Below are positions 1 through 7,999 of a stretch of DNA of 36,460 bases, piece by piece. Origin of the DNA: Kordiimonas lipolytica (GTDB lineage: Bacteria; Pseudomonadota; Alphaproteobacteria; Sphingomonadales; Kordiimonadaceae). The stretch spans positions 1 through 36,460 of the forward strand of contig NZ_LRUB01000020.1 in assembly GCF_001550065.1 (NCBI RefSeq), read 5' to 3'. The notes beneath the pieces are model-generated. The model ran no database searches and was not told the DNA's origin. It saw nothing but the letters and a program-made list of their open reading frames with translations. Position numbers and translations under genes: made by a program. Each line of letters begins with the position of its first letter. Position 1 is the first letter of the stretch.

Positions 1-876
1 CGCCAGATCAGCCTGCAGCCGGTCCCCGATGCTCACCTTGTGCCCTGACAGGACATCTGACTGCCGCCTGGTACAAGCGTCCTCCAGATAGTCGTTGAAA
101 GCGTCAAAGCTGGCGAAGGACGGAATGGGGACCATGAAGGTCCGGCGCATATAGCCGACCATGCCTTCAACCTTGCCCTTATCGTTGCCCTTGCCGGGGC
201 GGCCATAGCGGTCCTCTATCAGATAGTGGGACAGGAAGGCCGAGAAGCTGTCGGTCCGCTTGCGCGTGCCATCCGGCAGAATGCGAGATACAAGACAGCG
301 GTCATTGTCGTACAGGACCGACTGCGGCACAGCGCCAAAGAAGGCAAAGGCATGGTTGTGGCCGTCCAGCCAGGCCTCCGTCGTGGCCCGGGGATAGGCC
401 CTGACATAACAGGCATCGCTATGCGGCAGGTCCAGCACGAAGAAGTGGGCCTTCTGCCGCACCCCGCCGATGACCACCTGGGCCTCGCCGAAGTCCGCCT
501 GCGCGTGACCGGGGGTGTGGCTCAGCGGTACATAGACCTCGCGGCTGGTCCGACGGTACTCTCTCACATAGTCCTTGATGATCGTATAACCGCCATCAAA
601 GCCATACTCGGAGCGTAGGCGCTCGAAGATACGCTTCGCTGTATGGCGCTGCTTGCGCCCTACCTGGCGGTCACCCTCCAGAATACTGTCGATGATGTCG
701 GTGTAGCCATCAAGCTTGGGACGCCTGACCGGCACTGAGCGCCGGTAGCCCGGCGGCTCTGAATGCGAGAGCATCTTCGCGACTGTGTCACGGCTGATCC
801 CGAAACGCCGGGCAGCCTCCCGGTTGCTCAGGCCTTGCACATGGCACGCAAGGCGAACCCTTCTGTATAAATCCAC
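1..876 (-). CDS. istA: IS21-family transposase IstA, N-terminal 292 codons (runs off the left edge)
   Basis: DDE transposase that works with the AAA+ helper IstB to move an IS21 element. The minus-strand frame is open from GTG 876 to base 1. I chose GTG 876 because GGAGG lies 9 nt upstream and an in-frame stop follows at 901-903. An N-terminal helix-turn-helix (GLSNREAARRFGISRDTV) precedes an RNase-H-fold core, in which I see the first Asp (HAQADFGEA), the second (LYDND) and the Glu (KGKVEG). The C-terminal part and istB lie outside the window. It differs clearly from the IstA at 5825-7348, so two distinct IS21 subtypes are present. GC is higher than in the neighbouring cargo. Confidence 0.9.
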   Translation of the reverse strand, partial: MDLYRRVRLACHVQGLSNREAARRFGISRDTVAKMLSHSEPPGYRRSVPVRRPKLDGYTDIIDSILEGDRQVGRKQRHTAKRIFERLRSEYGFDGGYTIIKDYVREYRRTSREVYVPLSHTPGHAQADFGEAQVVIGGVRQKAHFFVLDLPHSDACYVRAYPRATTEAWLDGHNHAFAFFGAVPQSVLYDNDRCLVSRILPDGTRKRTDSFSAFLSHYLIEDRYGRPGKGNDKGKVEGMVGYMRRTFMVPIPSFASFDAFNDYLEDACTRRQSDVLSGHKVSIGDRLQADLA

Positions 877-921
877 TGAATAAATCCTCCGGCCCTCCCA
901 TCAAATGGAAAAGCCAAAAAG

Positions 922-995
922 TGGCAGACTTTTACTCCGCCCGCAGCAACACAACGCCGCCGCTTCAGTGGCCTACTTTTACACCGCCCTATACA
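922..995 (-). repeat. IS21 inner end: terminal TGT and two transposase-site-like repeats
   Basis: Read on the minus strand from outside inward, the end starts TGTATAGGGCGG at 995. Two copies of the motif GGGCGGnGTAAAAGT...GCCA follow, at 989-969 and 942-922. IS21-family ends usually carry several such repeats as transposase binding sites. The same motif occurs twice, in inverted orientation, at 36022-36065. That makes 995 and 36016 the probable facing borders of two copies of this element, although the exact terminal base is inferred from TGT alone. Confidence 0.7.
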
Positions 996-1294
996 CATCA
1001 AACACAGAACACTGCAACACACTTAAACTTTAACAAATAGTGAATTGTTTGGAGCGTGATATGTTGGGAAACCAAACTAAATTCTTTCAATGTTTTAACA
1101 GCACCAACTCCAACCCCTTATCCCAAAAAAACTGCCCTCACATGCGGCAGTTCAAGTACAATCCACAGAAAAAATATAGCCCGTCTTCAATAAGGAAGAC
1201 GGGCTATCTATCACCATCCCCGCTGGGGGAAGAGAGAGAGGGGGGGGCAATATCGGCGGGGTCAGGTGTCTTTGGTCTCATGACCCCAAATACT
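996..1294. other. Gap between IS end and racemase operon
   Basis: About 300 bases without a convincing gene. The main feature is the terminator at 1169-1207 described separately. There is also a short CCCC-GCT-GGGG hairpin followed by a purine run ending in eight G near 1220-1248. The plus-strand frame that crosses the region continues into the racemase gene as an antisense shadow and has no coding character. Confidence 0.6.
1169..1207 (-). terminator. Intrinsic terminator of the peptidase-PPIase-racemase operon
   Basis: Perfect 13-bp stem (arms 1176-1188 and 1195-1207) with a 6-nt loop. On the minus strand it is followed directly by ATTTTTT, the classic Rho-independent layout. It lies about 90 nt downstream of the racemase stop codon, at the end of the minus-strand operon and before the IS end. 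Confidence 0.9.
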
Positions 1295-2095
1295 CTAACC
1301 AATTTCTACCCTGCACCCGATTGCAGGTGGAACGGCGAACAGCTCGAAGGCCTCAATCTCGGATTCAGGCGGAGCTTGCTGGCCAACTCCATTACTTTGC
1401 ATCCAGCCAAAGGTCTTCTTTTGCCATGCCAGCAACTCTGCCATTTTGAAAGATGCGAATGCTGGGTCGATCACCGGCACATTGAGGGCGTCTTGAATGG
1501 CTCGATACATACCGAAAGTATAGGTGCAGCCCATAACGATCACATCGGCGCCATCTTCTTCAATTGCCCGACGTCCTAGGTCGATTATTTTCGTCACTGT
1601 AGTTGCGACATCATCTCGCAAATCAGCGGCGTCAATTTCCATTGGCAACACGGACGACAATCGATCTGCATATCCATAGTGACGAACCAATTCTTCCACA
1701 TGCGAAATCCAATGTTTCGCTCCCACCAGGACTGAAAATTTAGCACCAAGCGAGGACGCAACCTGAAGACTGGCTTGACATGAGCCAACTATTACCGTGG
1801 AGCGACTTAGCTCGCGTGCCGCCGCTATATGCGGATCCATAAAACAACCAATTATCACTGCATCGAAACCTTCGCGCTCAGCCTTTCGGATTGCTCGCAA
1901 CATGTCGGGCCCAACAAAAGTTTCATAAGTGCGGTATTCTAGATTTGTAAGCTTGGGAACGCTAGCAAGTGACCAAATCTCAGCTTCTGTCTCCGGCGCA
2001 CAAATTTCGGACAAAACAGAGCCAAGCTCCCGCTCTTGTCCTAACGCGCTCACCGTTTTCAGGAGCATTATCTTTACTTTCTTCGCCTCTGTCAT
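1295..2095 (-). CDS. Asp/Glu/hydantoin racemase family protein
   Basis: About 266 residues of the cofactor-independent aspartate/glutamate/hydantoin racemase superfamily, which uses two cysteines as acid and base. Cys84 (IIGCFMDP) and Cys190 (VMGCTYTFG) sit at the two expected places, one per half of the pseudo-symmetric fold. I take ATG 2095 as the start because AGGAG lies 6 nt upstream; an in-frame TTG two codons earlier has no such site. It is the last gene of a minus-strand operon after an M24 peptidase and a cyclophilin, and a terminator follows. A second family member lies at 30828-31553. The substrate cannot be read from sequence: amino-acid racemase, hydantoin racemase and maleate-isomerase relatives all share this fold. 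Confidence 0.8.
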   Translation of the reverse strand: MTEAKKVKIMLLKTVSALGQERELGSVLSEICAPETEAEIWSLASVPKLTNLEYRTYETFVGPDMLRAIRKAEREGFDAVIIGCFMDPHIAAARELSRSTVIVGSCQASLQVASSLGAKFSVLVGAKHWISHVEELVRHYGYADRLSSVLPMEIDAADLRDDVATTVTKIIDLGRRAIEEDGADVIVMGCTYTFGMYRAIQDALNVPVIDPAFASFKMAELLAWQKKTFGWMQSNGVGQQAPPESEIEAFELFAVPPAIGCRVEIG

Positions 2096-2166
2096 TGACA
2101 ACTCCTTTTATCATACCAAACATCACACTGCCCTCGAGCAGTGATATCGACGAACTCTGCGACCGA

Positions 2167-2730
2167 TTATACACGAGCCTCAGGCACTTCTCTCTCAATC
2201 TGAAACTCAAGATTATCGACCTGCCTATATGTCACGCCTTTGATTTCCACTTCGTTTTCGAGAAATGGCTCGGTGCCCGCTCGTAGGTAAATGGCCTGCA
2301 CAACATCTTTGCCGCTTATTACCTCACCAAAGGCTGAAAAGCCCTGCCCATCCGGATTCCGCCTACCGCCATAATCAAGTTCCGGCTCATCTTCCAGACA
2401 AATGAAAAAGCCAGCGTACGCCGTTCCCACCCCAAACCTTGGCTGTGAAACGGCATACTTTCGGTGTTTCAAGCCGGTTATTTCCGTAGTTTCCATTTGT
2501 AGTGGATCTTGCCTCGCGTCTGCGGAGTATTTAATGCCGCCTTGAATGATGTGAATCTTTGGTACTCCGCCTGGCTGGTTCCCTTCATTTAAGACACGAA
2601 AAAAGCTGGTCCCCCCAAAACGGCCAAGGTCAGCATTTTCTCGGAAATATGCGCATGTCTTCGGCGCCAAATCCGTCCGCAGCAGTATAGAAACAGTTCC
2701 CAATTCTGTATCAATTTCGGCAATCAACAT
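2167..2730 (-). CDS. Cyclophilin-type peptidyl-prolyl cis-trans isomerase
   Basis: 187 residues, the usual size of a single-domain bacterial cyclophilin. It would catalyse cis-trans isomerisation of Xaa-Pro bonds. Family motifs are visible: TSFFRVL near residue 42, a HIIQGG core strand near 60, GFFICL in the middle, and the C-terminal GFSAFGEVISGKDVVQ. There is no signal peptide, so it should act in the cytoplasm. Classic FxF/Q and W positions vary (for example II instead of F in the core strand), which suggests a divergent or specialised member. It lies between an Xaa-Pro peptidase and a racemase on the same strand. That is an unusual address for a housekeeping foldase and suggests a role in processing proline-containing peptides. 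Confidence 0.85.
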   Translation of the reverse strand: MLIAEIDTELGTVSILLRTDLAPKTCAYFRENADLGRFGGTSFFRVLNEGNQPGGVPKIHIIQGGIKYSADARQDPLQMETTEITGLKHRKYAVSQPRFGVGTAYAGFFICLEDEPELDYGGRRNPDGQGFSAFGEVISGKDVVQAIYLRAGTEPFLENEVEIKGVTYRQVDNLEFQIEREVPEARV

Positions 2731-2779
2731 AAAACTTCCAATACATACAGATCGTCAAACAGGCGTTAACTGCCTGTGA

Positions 2780-4006
2780 TCAGCAAAAAAATGGAGAGTC
2801 AATCGAAGGGCTGGGCTGTGTGAACCAAGTCGGGCCGTCGGTTGACATAAAGAAATGATCTTCCAAACGCATACCGAATTTACCTGGCACGCATATCGTA
2901 GGTTCACAGCTAAAACACATACCTTCCTGAAGCGCGGTCGTGTCAGCGAGGTTTAAATAAGGCCATTCGTGTATTTCGAGGCCTATTCCATGCCCAGTAC
3001 GATGTGGCAGCCCAGGCAATTCATACCCCGGACCTAACCCCCTTGCCTCAAGAAAATTTCTCACTGCAAGGTCCACATCGCTACACTTCGCCCCTGGCTG
3101 CGCGGCCGCTTTAAACCCGGCCATTTGAGCCTCTTGTTCAGTTTTCCAGATTTCTCGCTGATAGGATGTGGGTTCGCCGAAGACGTATGTTCGAGTTATA
3201 TCCGATTTGTATCCGGCGACTTGGCACCCGGTATCAATCAGCACGACGTCACCTTCCCGCAACACCTGCTGACAACGTACGCCGTGAGGATAGGAAGAAG
3301 CATCCCCAAATAACACCGAGCAAAAATACGAACCCTGCTTCGCGCCAATTGCCTTGTGAGCTGCATCGATAAATGCTTTAAGCTCACCGGCCTCAAGCCC
3401 ACAGTCCAGTACTGATCGACAACTTTGTTGAACCTCGAGCGTCATGTTCATGGCGGCTTGTATGCAGGCAAGTTCACTCTCAGACTTTATCATGCGGCAG
3501 GTTGCTGTAATTGATTTTGCATTGACCAACTTGACACCAGGTAGGCTGGATTGAATTTCACTCACATGAAAAAAGGGGGTTCGCTCATCCACAGCCAGCA
3601 CCCCACTTGACCCCGCAGATTTTTTCAAAAACCAATCCGCCAATCCTATATAGGGAGACTCGTGTTCCTCCCAGCACCTGACCTCACCACTCTGGTAACC
3701 GAATTCACTAAATGTCCCCAACTCAAATGATGGTACAAAGAAGCAGAGGTCACCTGACTGATTCAGCAATGCCCCCAACAATCTCTCTCTAGAGAAGAGT
3801 TCAATACCGGTGAAATAGGCCAAATTGGGACCCGCGTTCAGAAAGACTGCGCTAATCCCACTTTCTGCCATCAACTGACAGGCCTTTTTTATCCTTTGCG
3901 CAAACTCATCTTGCGGCACTGTTGGCAGATCGGGAAGTCTGAGGCTACGCAATCGGCTGAGCTCTCCTTCCATCGCATTCCCTTTACCGTTCAGTGCTCC
4001 AAACAT
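2780..4006 (-). CDS. M24-family Xaa-Pro peptidase (aminopeptidase P/prolidase-like)
   Basis: 408-residue pita-bread metallopeptidase. Members cleave the bond before proline (aminopeptidase P), Xaa-Pro dipeptides (prolidase) or creatine. The N-terminal creatinase-like domain covers roughly residues 30-165. The catalytic domain shows the full two-metal ligand set: Asp258 (IDTG), Asp269 (SDITRTY), His339 (RTGHGIG), Glu368 (CEPT) and Glu382 (LEDHF), plus His241. ATG 4006 has GGGAG 8 nt upstream; ATG 3973 (MEGEL) is a possible internal start. There is no signal peptide. It is the first gene of the minus-strand operon, divergent from the small ORF at 4179 and glmS. Exact specificity is uncertain. 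Confidence 0.88.
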   Translation of the reverse strand: MFGALNGKGNAMEGELSRLRSLRLPDLPTVPQDEFAQRIKKACQLMAESGISAVFLNAGPNLAYFTGIELFSRERLLGALLNQSGDLCFFVPSFELGTFSEFGYQSGEVRCWEEHESPYIGLADWFLKKSAGSSGVLAVDERTPFFHVSEIQSSLPGVKLVNAKSITATCRMIKSESELACIQAAMNMTLEVQQSCRSVLDCGLEAGELKAFIDAAHKAIGAKQGSYFCSVLFGDASSYPHGVRCQQVLREGDVVLIDTGCQVAGYKSDITRTYVFGEPTSYQREIWKTEQEAQMAGFKAAAQPGAKCSDVDLAVRNFLEARGLGPGYELPGLPHRTGHGIGLEIHEWPYLNLADTTALQEGMCFSCEPTICVPGKFGMRLEDHFFMSTDGPTWFTQPSPSIDSPFFC

Positions 4007-4178
4007 GCGCCAACTCCCAATTTATTTAAATGGCATATTTTTTATATAAGTTAATTTTTTATATTGATCAATTATTAATTGAACCAACCAAATCCACGTA
4101 TACCTGAGCCTAGGCGACACCAACTGATGAAACCCTGAAAATCTGCGCAGCAGAATGACACAAAGGGAGGCTATAAAC

Positions 4179-4271
4179 ATGCAGCCCAACCCAAAAGAAC
4201 GCCCACTTCACACAAGAAATGAAGATTTTATCTCACCGCCACCACACGGCCAGGACCATTTTTTCACTTGA
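4179..4271 (+). CDS. Small ORF, 30 residues, with a strong ribosome binding site
   Basis: A short frame in the divergent region between the M24 peptidase and glmS. ATG 4179 is preceded by AAAGGGAGG at 4162-4170 with 8 nt spacing, a better Shine-Dalgarno than most large genes in this window have. The predicted product is hydrophilic and rich in Pro and His (it ends PPPHGQDHFFT), with no membrane segment. I do not recognise it. It could be a leader peptide for glmS, a small regulator, or a substrate-like peptide next to the Xaa-Pro peptidase. It could also be a chance frame: only the RBS supports it. Confidence 0.4.
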   Translation: MQPNPKERPLHTRNEDFISPPPHGQDHFFT

Positions 4272-4372
4272 ATCATATTTTTTGATATAACAAAAATTAT
4301 TTTCTGATTTTTATTTTTATCAAAATATCACTAATTACAAAGTTGCTTTTACGTTTGTTCGAGGTGATCATT
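4272..4372 (+). promoter_or_regulatory. AT-rich leader of glmS with 8-bp inverted repeat and RBS
   Basis: Very AT-rich stretch immediately upstream of glmS. TTTTGATA (4280-4287) and TATCAAAA (4318-4325) form an 8-bp inverted repeat, a possible operator or weak stem-loop. GAGGTG at 4361-4366 is the likely Shine-Dalgarno and fixes the start at TTG 4373. I saw no cobalamin-riboswitch core, which might have been expected before a B12 enzyme gene. Confidence 0.4.
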
Positions 4373-4870
4373 TTGTCGGTAAAAATCAATTCTACGATCA
4401 AAGTTGTTCTCGGGGTTATCGGCGCGGACTGCCATGCTGTCGGCAATACGATTTTGAACAGCTTTCTGAGCCAGCAAGGGTTTGCAGTCATCAACCTAGG
4501 TGTGATGGTCAGCCAAGATGAATTCATCGACGCAGCTATTGAGACGAACGCTGATGCAATTCTAGTTTCGTCTATATACGGTCACGGCGAAATTGACTGC
4601 TTCGGCTTCAGAGCCAAGTGCGAAGAACGAGGTGTAGGTCAAATAGTCCTATACATCGGTGGCAATCTAGTAGTTGGAAAGCGGCCCTGCGTTGAGGTGG
4701 CGGAGCTATTTCAAGCGATGGGTTTTGATCGAGTTTTTCCACCCAACTCGGACCTTCACGACATGTGTGACCTTCTACACAACGACGTGACGCGGATGCG
4801 TCAAGAGCTTTCAACTGCATTCAAGCAAGAGCTTCCGGAGTTAGATAACTCCTTTGCCTCCGCGCCTTGA
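4373..4870 (+). CDS. glmS: Glutamate mutase (methylaspartate mutase) sigma subunit, B12-binding
   Basis: Small component of adenosylcobalamin-dependent glutamate mutase, which interconverts L-glutamate and (2S,3S)-3-methylaspartate, the first step of the methylaspartate/mesaconate route. The base-off B12 motif DxHxxG is intact (Asp19, His21, Gly24 in GADCHAVGN), followed by the SSIYGHGE and GGNL segments of the Rossmann-like cobalamin fold. The start is TTG 4373 with GAGGTG 6 nt upstream; the further upstream TTG 4343 has none. The length of about 165 codons is slightly above the usual 135-140. The partner glmE is absent and glmL is broken directly downstream, so this gene is probably orphaned in this genome segment. 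Confidence 0.87.
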   Translation: MSVKINSTIKVVLGVIGADCHAVGNTILNSFLSQQGFAVINLGVMVSQDEFIDAAIETNADAILVSSIYGHGEIDCFGFRAKCEERGVGQIVLYIGGNLVVGKRPCVEVAELFQAMGFDRVFPPNSDLHDMCDLLHNDVTRMRQELSTAFKQELPELDNSFASAP

Positions 4871-4878
4871 GATAAAAA

Positions 4879-4992
4879 ATGGCAATCATCTCGATTGATA
4901 TCGGATCGACTTGGACCAAGGGGGCTCTATTTGCAGAGCGGGAAGGTGCTCTTGTCCTGAACGACAGGGTGTTGATTTCCGCTAAGAAGTGA
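4879..4992 (+). pseudogene. glmL: glmL (mutL) N-terminal fragment, cut by IS21 insertion
   Basis: Starts 9 nt after glmS. The first 30 codons give an ASKHA ATPase start (MAIISIDIGSTWTKGALF) typical of GlmL/MutL, the protein encoded next to glutamate mutase and thought to act as its reactivase. From 4970 the frame enters the terminal repeat of the IS21 element and stops at TGA 4992. The rest of the gene (normally about 450 residues) is not found on the other side of the IS, so this is a deletion and not a simple interruption. Confidence 0.85.
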
Positions 4993-5052
4993 CCCGGTGT
5001 TTTCACCGAGAATTGACCCGGGTGAGATTATGTTTCGGGTCTTAGTTATGGG

Positions 5053-5835
5053 TCAAGATGGGTTTTTCTCCTTTTTTGTTTTGATCTCCCTTGCGGAACT
5101 GTTCCTGAAGCGGAAGCTGTCGTTTCCAGTCTCAAGGATGTGGCAGTGATGGGTGAGGCGGTCGAGGAGCGCGGTAGTCATCTTGGCATCGCCGAACACG
5201 CTGGCCCATTCGCTGAAGCTGAGATTGGTGGTGATGATGACGCTGGTGCGTTCATAGAGCTTGCTCAGCAGGTGGAAGAGCAAAGCTCCGCCCGATGCAC
5301 TGAACGGCAGGTAACCGAGTTCATCGAGGATCACGAGGTCGGTATGGAGCAGCCGGTTGGCAATCTGCCCTGTTTTGCCCTGGACCTTCTCCTGTTCGAG
5401 CGCATTGACGAGCTCGACGGTGGAGAAGAAGCGGACCCGCTTCCGGTGATACTCGATAGCCTGGACCCCGAGCGCCGTGGCCAGATGGGTCTTTCCGGTA
5501 CCGGGACCGCCGACCAGCACCACATTGTCGGCACCGTCGATGAAGTCACCTTGATGCAACTGGCGCACCAGAGCCTCTTCCACCTCGCTGTCGGCGAAGT
5601 CGAAGCCGGCGAGGTCCCGGTAAGCCGGGAAGCGGGCGACCTTGAGCTGATAGGCGACCGACCGCATCTCGCGTTCCGCGGTCTCGGCCTTGAGGAGCTG
5701 GGACAGGACCGGGACTGCCGCCTCGAAGACTGGCGCGCCCTGGGCCATGAGATCGGTGACAGCCTGGGCCATGCCGTGCATCTTCAGGCTTCGGAGCATG
5801 ACGACGATGGCACCGCTTGCGGGATCATGACGCAT
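5053..5835 (-). CDS. istB: IS21-family helper ATPase IstB
   Basis: AAA+/DnaA-like ATPase that assists IstA by selecting target DNA and assembling the integration complex. Walker A is GGPGTGKT (about residues 109-116) and Walker B is [13 protein letters not shown]; the family C-terminal segment [16 protein letters not shown] is intact. I place the start at ATG 5835, which overlaps the istA stop region by 11 nt and has GGAGAG in front of it. The open frame extends further upstream inside istA to 5874. About 260 residues is normal for IstB. The gene appears intact. Confidence 0.92.
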   Translation of the reverse strand: MRHDPASGAIVVMLRSLKMHGMAQAVTDLMAQGAPVFEAAVPVLSQLLKAETAEREMRSVAYQLKVARFPAYRDLAGFDFADSEVEEALVRQLHQGDFIDGADNVVLVGGPGTGKTHLATALGVQAIEYHRKRVRFFSTVELVNALEQEKVQGKTGQIANRLLHTDLVILDELGYLPFSASGGALLFHLLSKLYERTSVIITTNLSFSEWASVFGDAKMTTALLDRLTHHCHILETGNDSFRFRNSSAREIKTKKEKNPS

Positions 5836-7348
5836 GGCGGCTCTCCCGGCAAAGGGCATCGTAACGCTCGACATCGGCCACCGGTTCGCTGACCAGCCGG
5901 AGCGCCTGTGGCGCCCTCACCGGCAGCGCAGGGGCCTGTTTGGGGTCAAGGAGCCGGTACAGCAAGTTGAGGATATGGGTCTTGGTCGGCACCCCGGCAT
6001 CGAGCGCCATGGCAACCGCTGTGAGCACAGCCTGTTCGTCATGATGCAGGATCAGAGCCAGAATCTCGACCATCTCGCGGTCACCGCCAGCATGGCCCAT
6101 GAGATGCTGCTGCAGCTTCCGGAAGGCCTCCGGCAGGTCGAGGAACGGCGCCCCGTTCCTGAGGGCGCCCGGCTTGCGCTGGACGACGGCCAGATAATGA
6201 CGCCAGTCATAAACGGTCCGCCCCGGCCTGTCGTGGGACCGGTCGATGATACGCTGGTGTTCGCAGATGACGGCGCCCTCGGCGACGACCAGGAAGCGGT
6301 CGGGATAGACGCGCAGGCTGACCGGCCGGTTGGCGAAGGAGGCCGGTACGCTATAGCGGTTGCGCTCCAGATGCACGAGGCAGGTCGGCGAGACCCGCTT
6401 GCCATATTCGACAAAGCCGTCGAACGGCCGGCCTGCCGGCATCAAGCTTTCCACCTCATCCGCCCAGGCATCGGCAACCGAGCCGACTTCGGTGCCGTGC
6501 GGGATCTCGTGCCAGAGCGCCTTGCAGCGCGCCTCAAGCCACCGGTTCAGGGCATCGAGGCTCTCGGCCTGCGGTGTCGGCTGCCACAGGCGGTGCCGCG
6601 CATCCCGTACGTTCTTCTCGACCTGCCCCTTCTCCCAGCCTGCCGCCGGGTTACAGAACTCGGCTTCAAACAGATAATGGCTGACCAAGGTCTGGAAGCG
6701 GGCGTTGACGCTCCGCTCCTTGCCGCGCCCGACCTTGTCGACGGCCGTGCGCATGTTATCGTAGATGCCCCGGCGCGGCACCCCGCCCAGCACCCTGAAG
6801 GCATGATTGTGGGCGTCGAACAGCATCTCGTGGGTCTGCAACAGATAGGCGCGCACGAGGAAAGCCCGGCTATAGGCGAGCTTGAAGTGGGCAACCTGCA
6901 GCTTGGTGCGCACGCCGGCGATGATCGCCCAGTCCTCGCTCCAGTCGAACTGGAACGCCTCGCCCGGCGCGAAGGACAAGGGCACGAAGGTACCTCGTCC
7001 GCCCAGATGCTGCTGACGACGATAGTCCTCATGCCAGGCCCGAGCAAAAGCCGCCACACGGCCGTAAGAACCCTCGTAGCCGAGGCTCACCAGATCGGCA
7101 TGCAACTGCTTGATCGTCCGCTTCTGCTTGCGGGGACGGCCCATCTCCCGCTTCAGCCAGAGCGAAAGCCGCTCGGTATACGGGTCCAGCTTGCTCGGCC
7201 GTTCCGGCACCCTGAACTGTGGTTCGATCGTGTCCGATCGCAGATATTTGCGAATGGTATTACGGGATAGTCCTGTCCGCCGCGCTATCTCCCGGATCGA
7301 CAGATGATCCCGGTGATGCCAGCGCCTGATAACGCTCAAAAACGCCAT
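5825..7348 (-). CDS. istA: IS21-family transposase IstA
   Basis: About 507-residue DDE transposase. An N-terminal HTH ([21 protein letters not shown]) precedes the RNase-H-like core, with Asp in FQFDWSED, Asp in YDNMRTAVD and Glu in [10 protein letters not shown]; the C-terminal beta-barrel-like segment is present. The start ATG 7348 has GGAG 8 nt upstream; a GTG at 7357 overlaps that site. It is co-transcribed with istB through an overlap of stop and start. No frameshift or stop is seen, so this IS may still be active. Confidence 0.93.
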   Translation of the reverse strand: MAFLSVIRRWHHRDHLSIREIARRTGLSRNTIRKYLRSDTIEPQFRVPERPSKLDPYTERLSLWLKREMGRPRKQKRTIKQLHADLVSLGYEGSYGRVAAFARAWHEDYRRQQHLGGRGTFVPLSFAPGEAFQFDWSEDWAIIAGVRTKLQVAHFKLAYSRAFLVRAYLLQTHEMLFDAHNHAFRVLGGVPRRGIYDNMRTAVDKVGRGKERSVNARFQTLVSHYLFEAEFCNPAAGWEKGQVEKNVRDARHRLWQPTPQAESLDALNRWLEARCKALWHEIPHGTEVGSVADAWADEVESLMPAGRPFDGFVEYGKRVSPTCLVHLERNRYSVPASFANRPVSLRVYPDRFLVVAEGAVICEHQRIIDRSHDRPGRTVYDWRHYLAVVQRKPGALRNGAPFLDLPEAFRKLQQHLMGHAGGDREMVEILALILHHDEQAVLTAVAMALDAGVPTKTHILNLLYRLLDPKQAPALPVRAPQALRLVSEPVADVERYDALCRESRHAS

Positions 7349-7461
7349 GTCCAACACTCCATCTTCCCCTGCTCATCAATGCCAGGGGGTGAGTTCAACA
7401 TGGGTCAATTCTCAATGGAAATTTATCACTCTACCGGGTCACTTCTCAGCGGAAATCAACA

Positions 7462-7663
7462 AAGTCAGGTTGAGATAGCGAATGAAGTATTCACCGTTAG
7501 CCCCCAGGAACTCGAAGATGCCAAAAACGTAATTACTCTTAGCAATGAAGCTCGTGGCGATGGAAAGGCTGCAACTTCAATTGATAACAAAATGATTGAC
7601 CCTCCCGTTGTATTACGTGCACAAGCCATGTTGACTCGTCGTACTCGACAAGTCAGCACTTAA
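7462..7663 (+). pseudogene. C-terminal tail of a CitE/HpcH-family CoA lyase
   Basis: About 66 codons right of the IS end. Hallmarks of the C-terminal tail of CitE-like lyases (malyl-CoA, citramalyl-CoA and citryl lyase beta family) are visible: SQVEIANEVFTVSPQELEDA followed by SIDNKMIDPPVV, where the family usually has HPxQV...NEVFxPS...GKMID.PVV. The catalytic N-terminal barrel is missing. In the methylaspartate pathway mesaconate is converted to citramalate or its CoA ester and then split by such a lyase. The fragment therefore fits as the far end of the same pathway that began with glmS, with the middle genes lost. Confidence 0.75.
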
Positions 7664-7999
7664 GACACTCTACCTATCGCTTTTGGCGAAAAGCAGCTAA
7701 ATAGCGACGCCATTTCAGTGACTGCTCGTAGGCGCATTGCAGTCGCACTCGCTGAGGAACACACATAACTTTTTCATGATTTTTAGCCACTGGGCGGCCC
7801 AAATATCTCAAGTGGCTAACTACAAAAAATCTGAAAATTAATTGTAGAATTGGCAATAGGTTGGCTTTAAAGGCCTCAACTCGCCCACACTCGCTGAAAG
7901 GGTAATAGTTCTGCCAAGCTTTCTCTAGCTTGCCCCACTAATTGGCGTAGATGAGCGCCTCGAAATTGTTCGCTATAGCGATAAAGATAAGCGTTCTCA
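7664..7999. other. Non-coding or decayed junction between the lyase fragment and the unknown operon
   Basis: About 336 bases without a supported gene. AGCCACT near 7785 and AGTGGCT near 7812 form a 7-bp stem that could end either flanking transcript. Short minus-strand frames at 7674-7856 and 7876-8010 have somewhat protein-like composition (for example LRQLVGQARESLAELLPFQ) but no start site or family match, so they may be remnants. This is the probable left border of the defence island; no integrase or att-like repeat was found. Confidence 0.4.

Larger units (their letters stand above)
4970..7461 (-). mobile_element. Complete IS21-family insertion sequence, about 2.49 kb
   Basis: Bounded by inverted ends that begin TGTTGATTTCCGCT and continue AGAAGTGACCCGGT, at 4970 (plus strand) and 7461 (minus strand), with one mismatch in the first 30 bases. 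A second motif, GAGAATTGACCC, recurs a few tens of bases inside each end, as expected for IS21 multi-site ends. The element contains istA and istB in the same minus-strand operon. GC is clearly higher than in the flanks. The bases outside the ends (GACAGGG on the left, AAGTCAGG on the right) do not form a target duplication, and the flanks belong to two different genes. This implies a deletion or recombination at this site. Confidence 0.92.

Noticed and set aside
226..618. Plus-strand frame of 130 codons at the left edge
   Set aside because: Antisense shadow of the IstA gene, whose motifs are clear on the minus strand.
4007..4372. Cobalamin riboswitch before glmS
   Set aside because: No B12-box-like core or matching stems were recognised in the AT-rich leader.
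5140..7270. Long plus-strand open frames antisense to istB and istA (5140-5892, 5834-7270)
   Set aside because: They mirror high-GC transposase genes, have no RBS and no family likeness; the minus-strand proteins carry all the expected motifs.
4963..7469. Target-site duplication around the complete IS21 (GACAGG versus GTCAGG)
   Set aside because: The two words differ, are not at equal distance from the ends, and the flanks belong to different genes.
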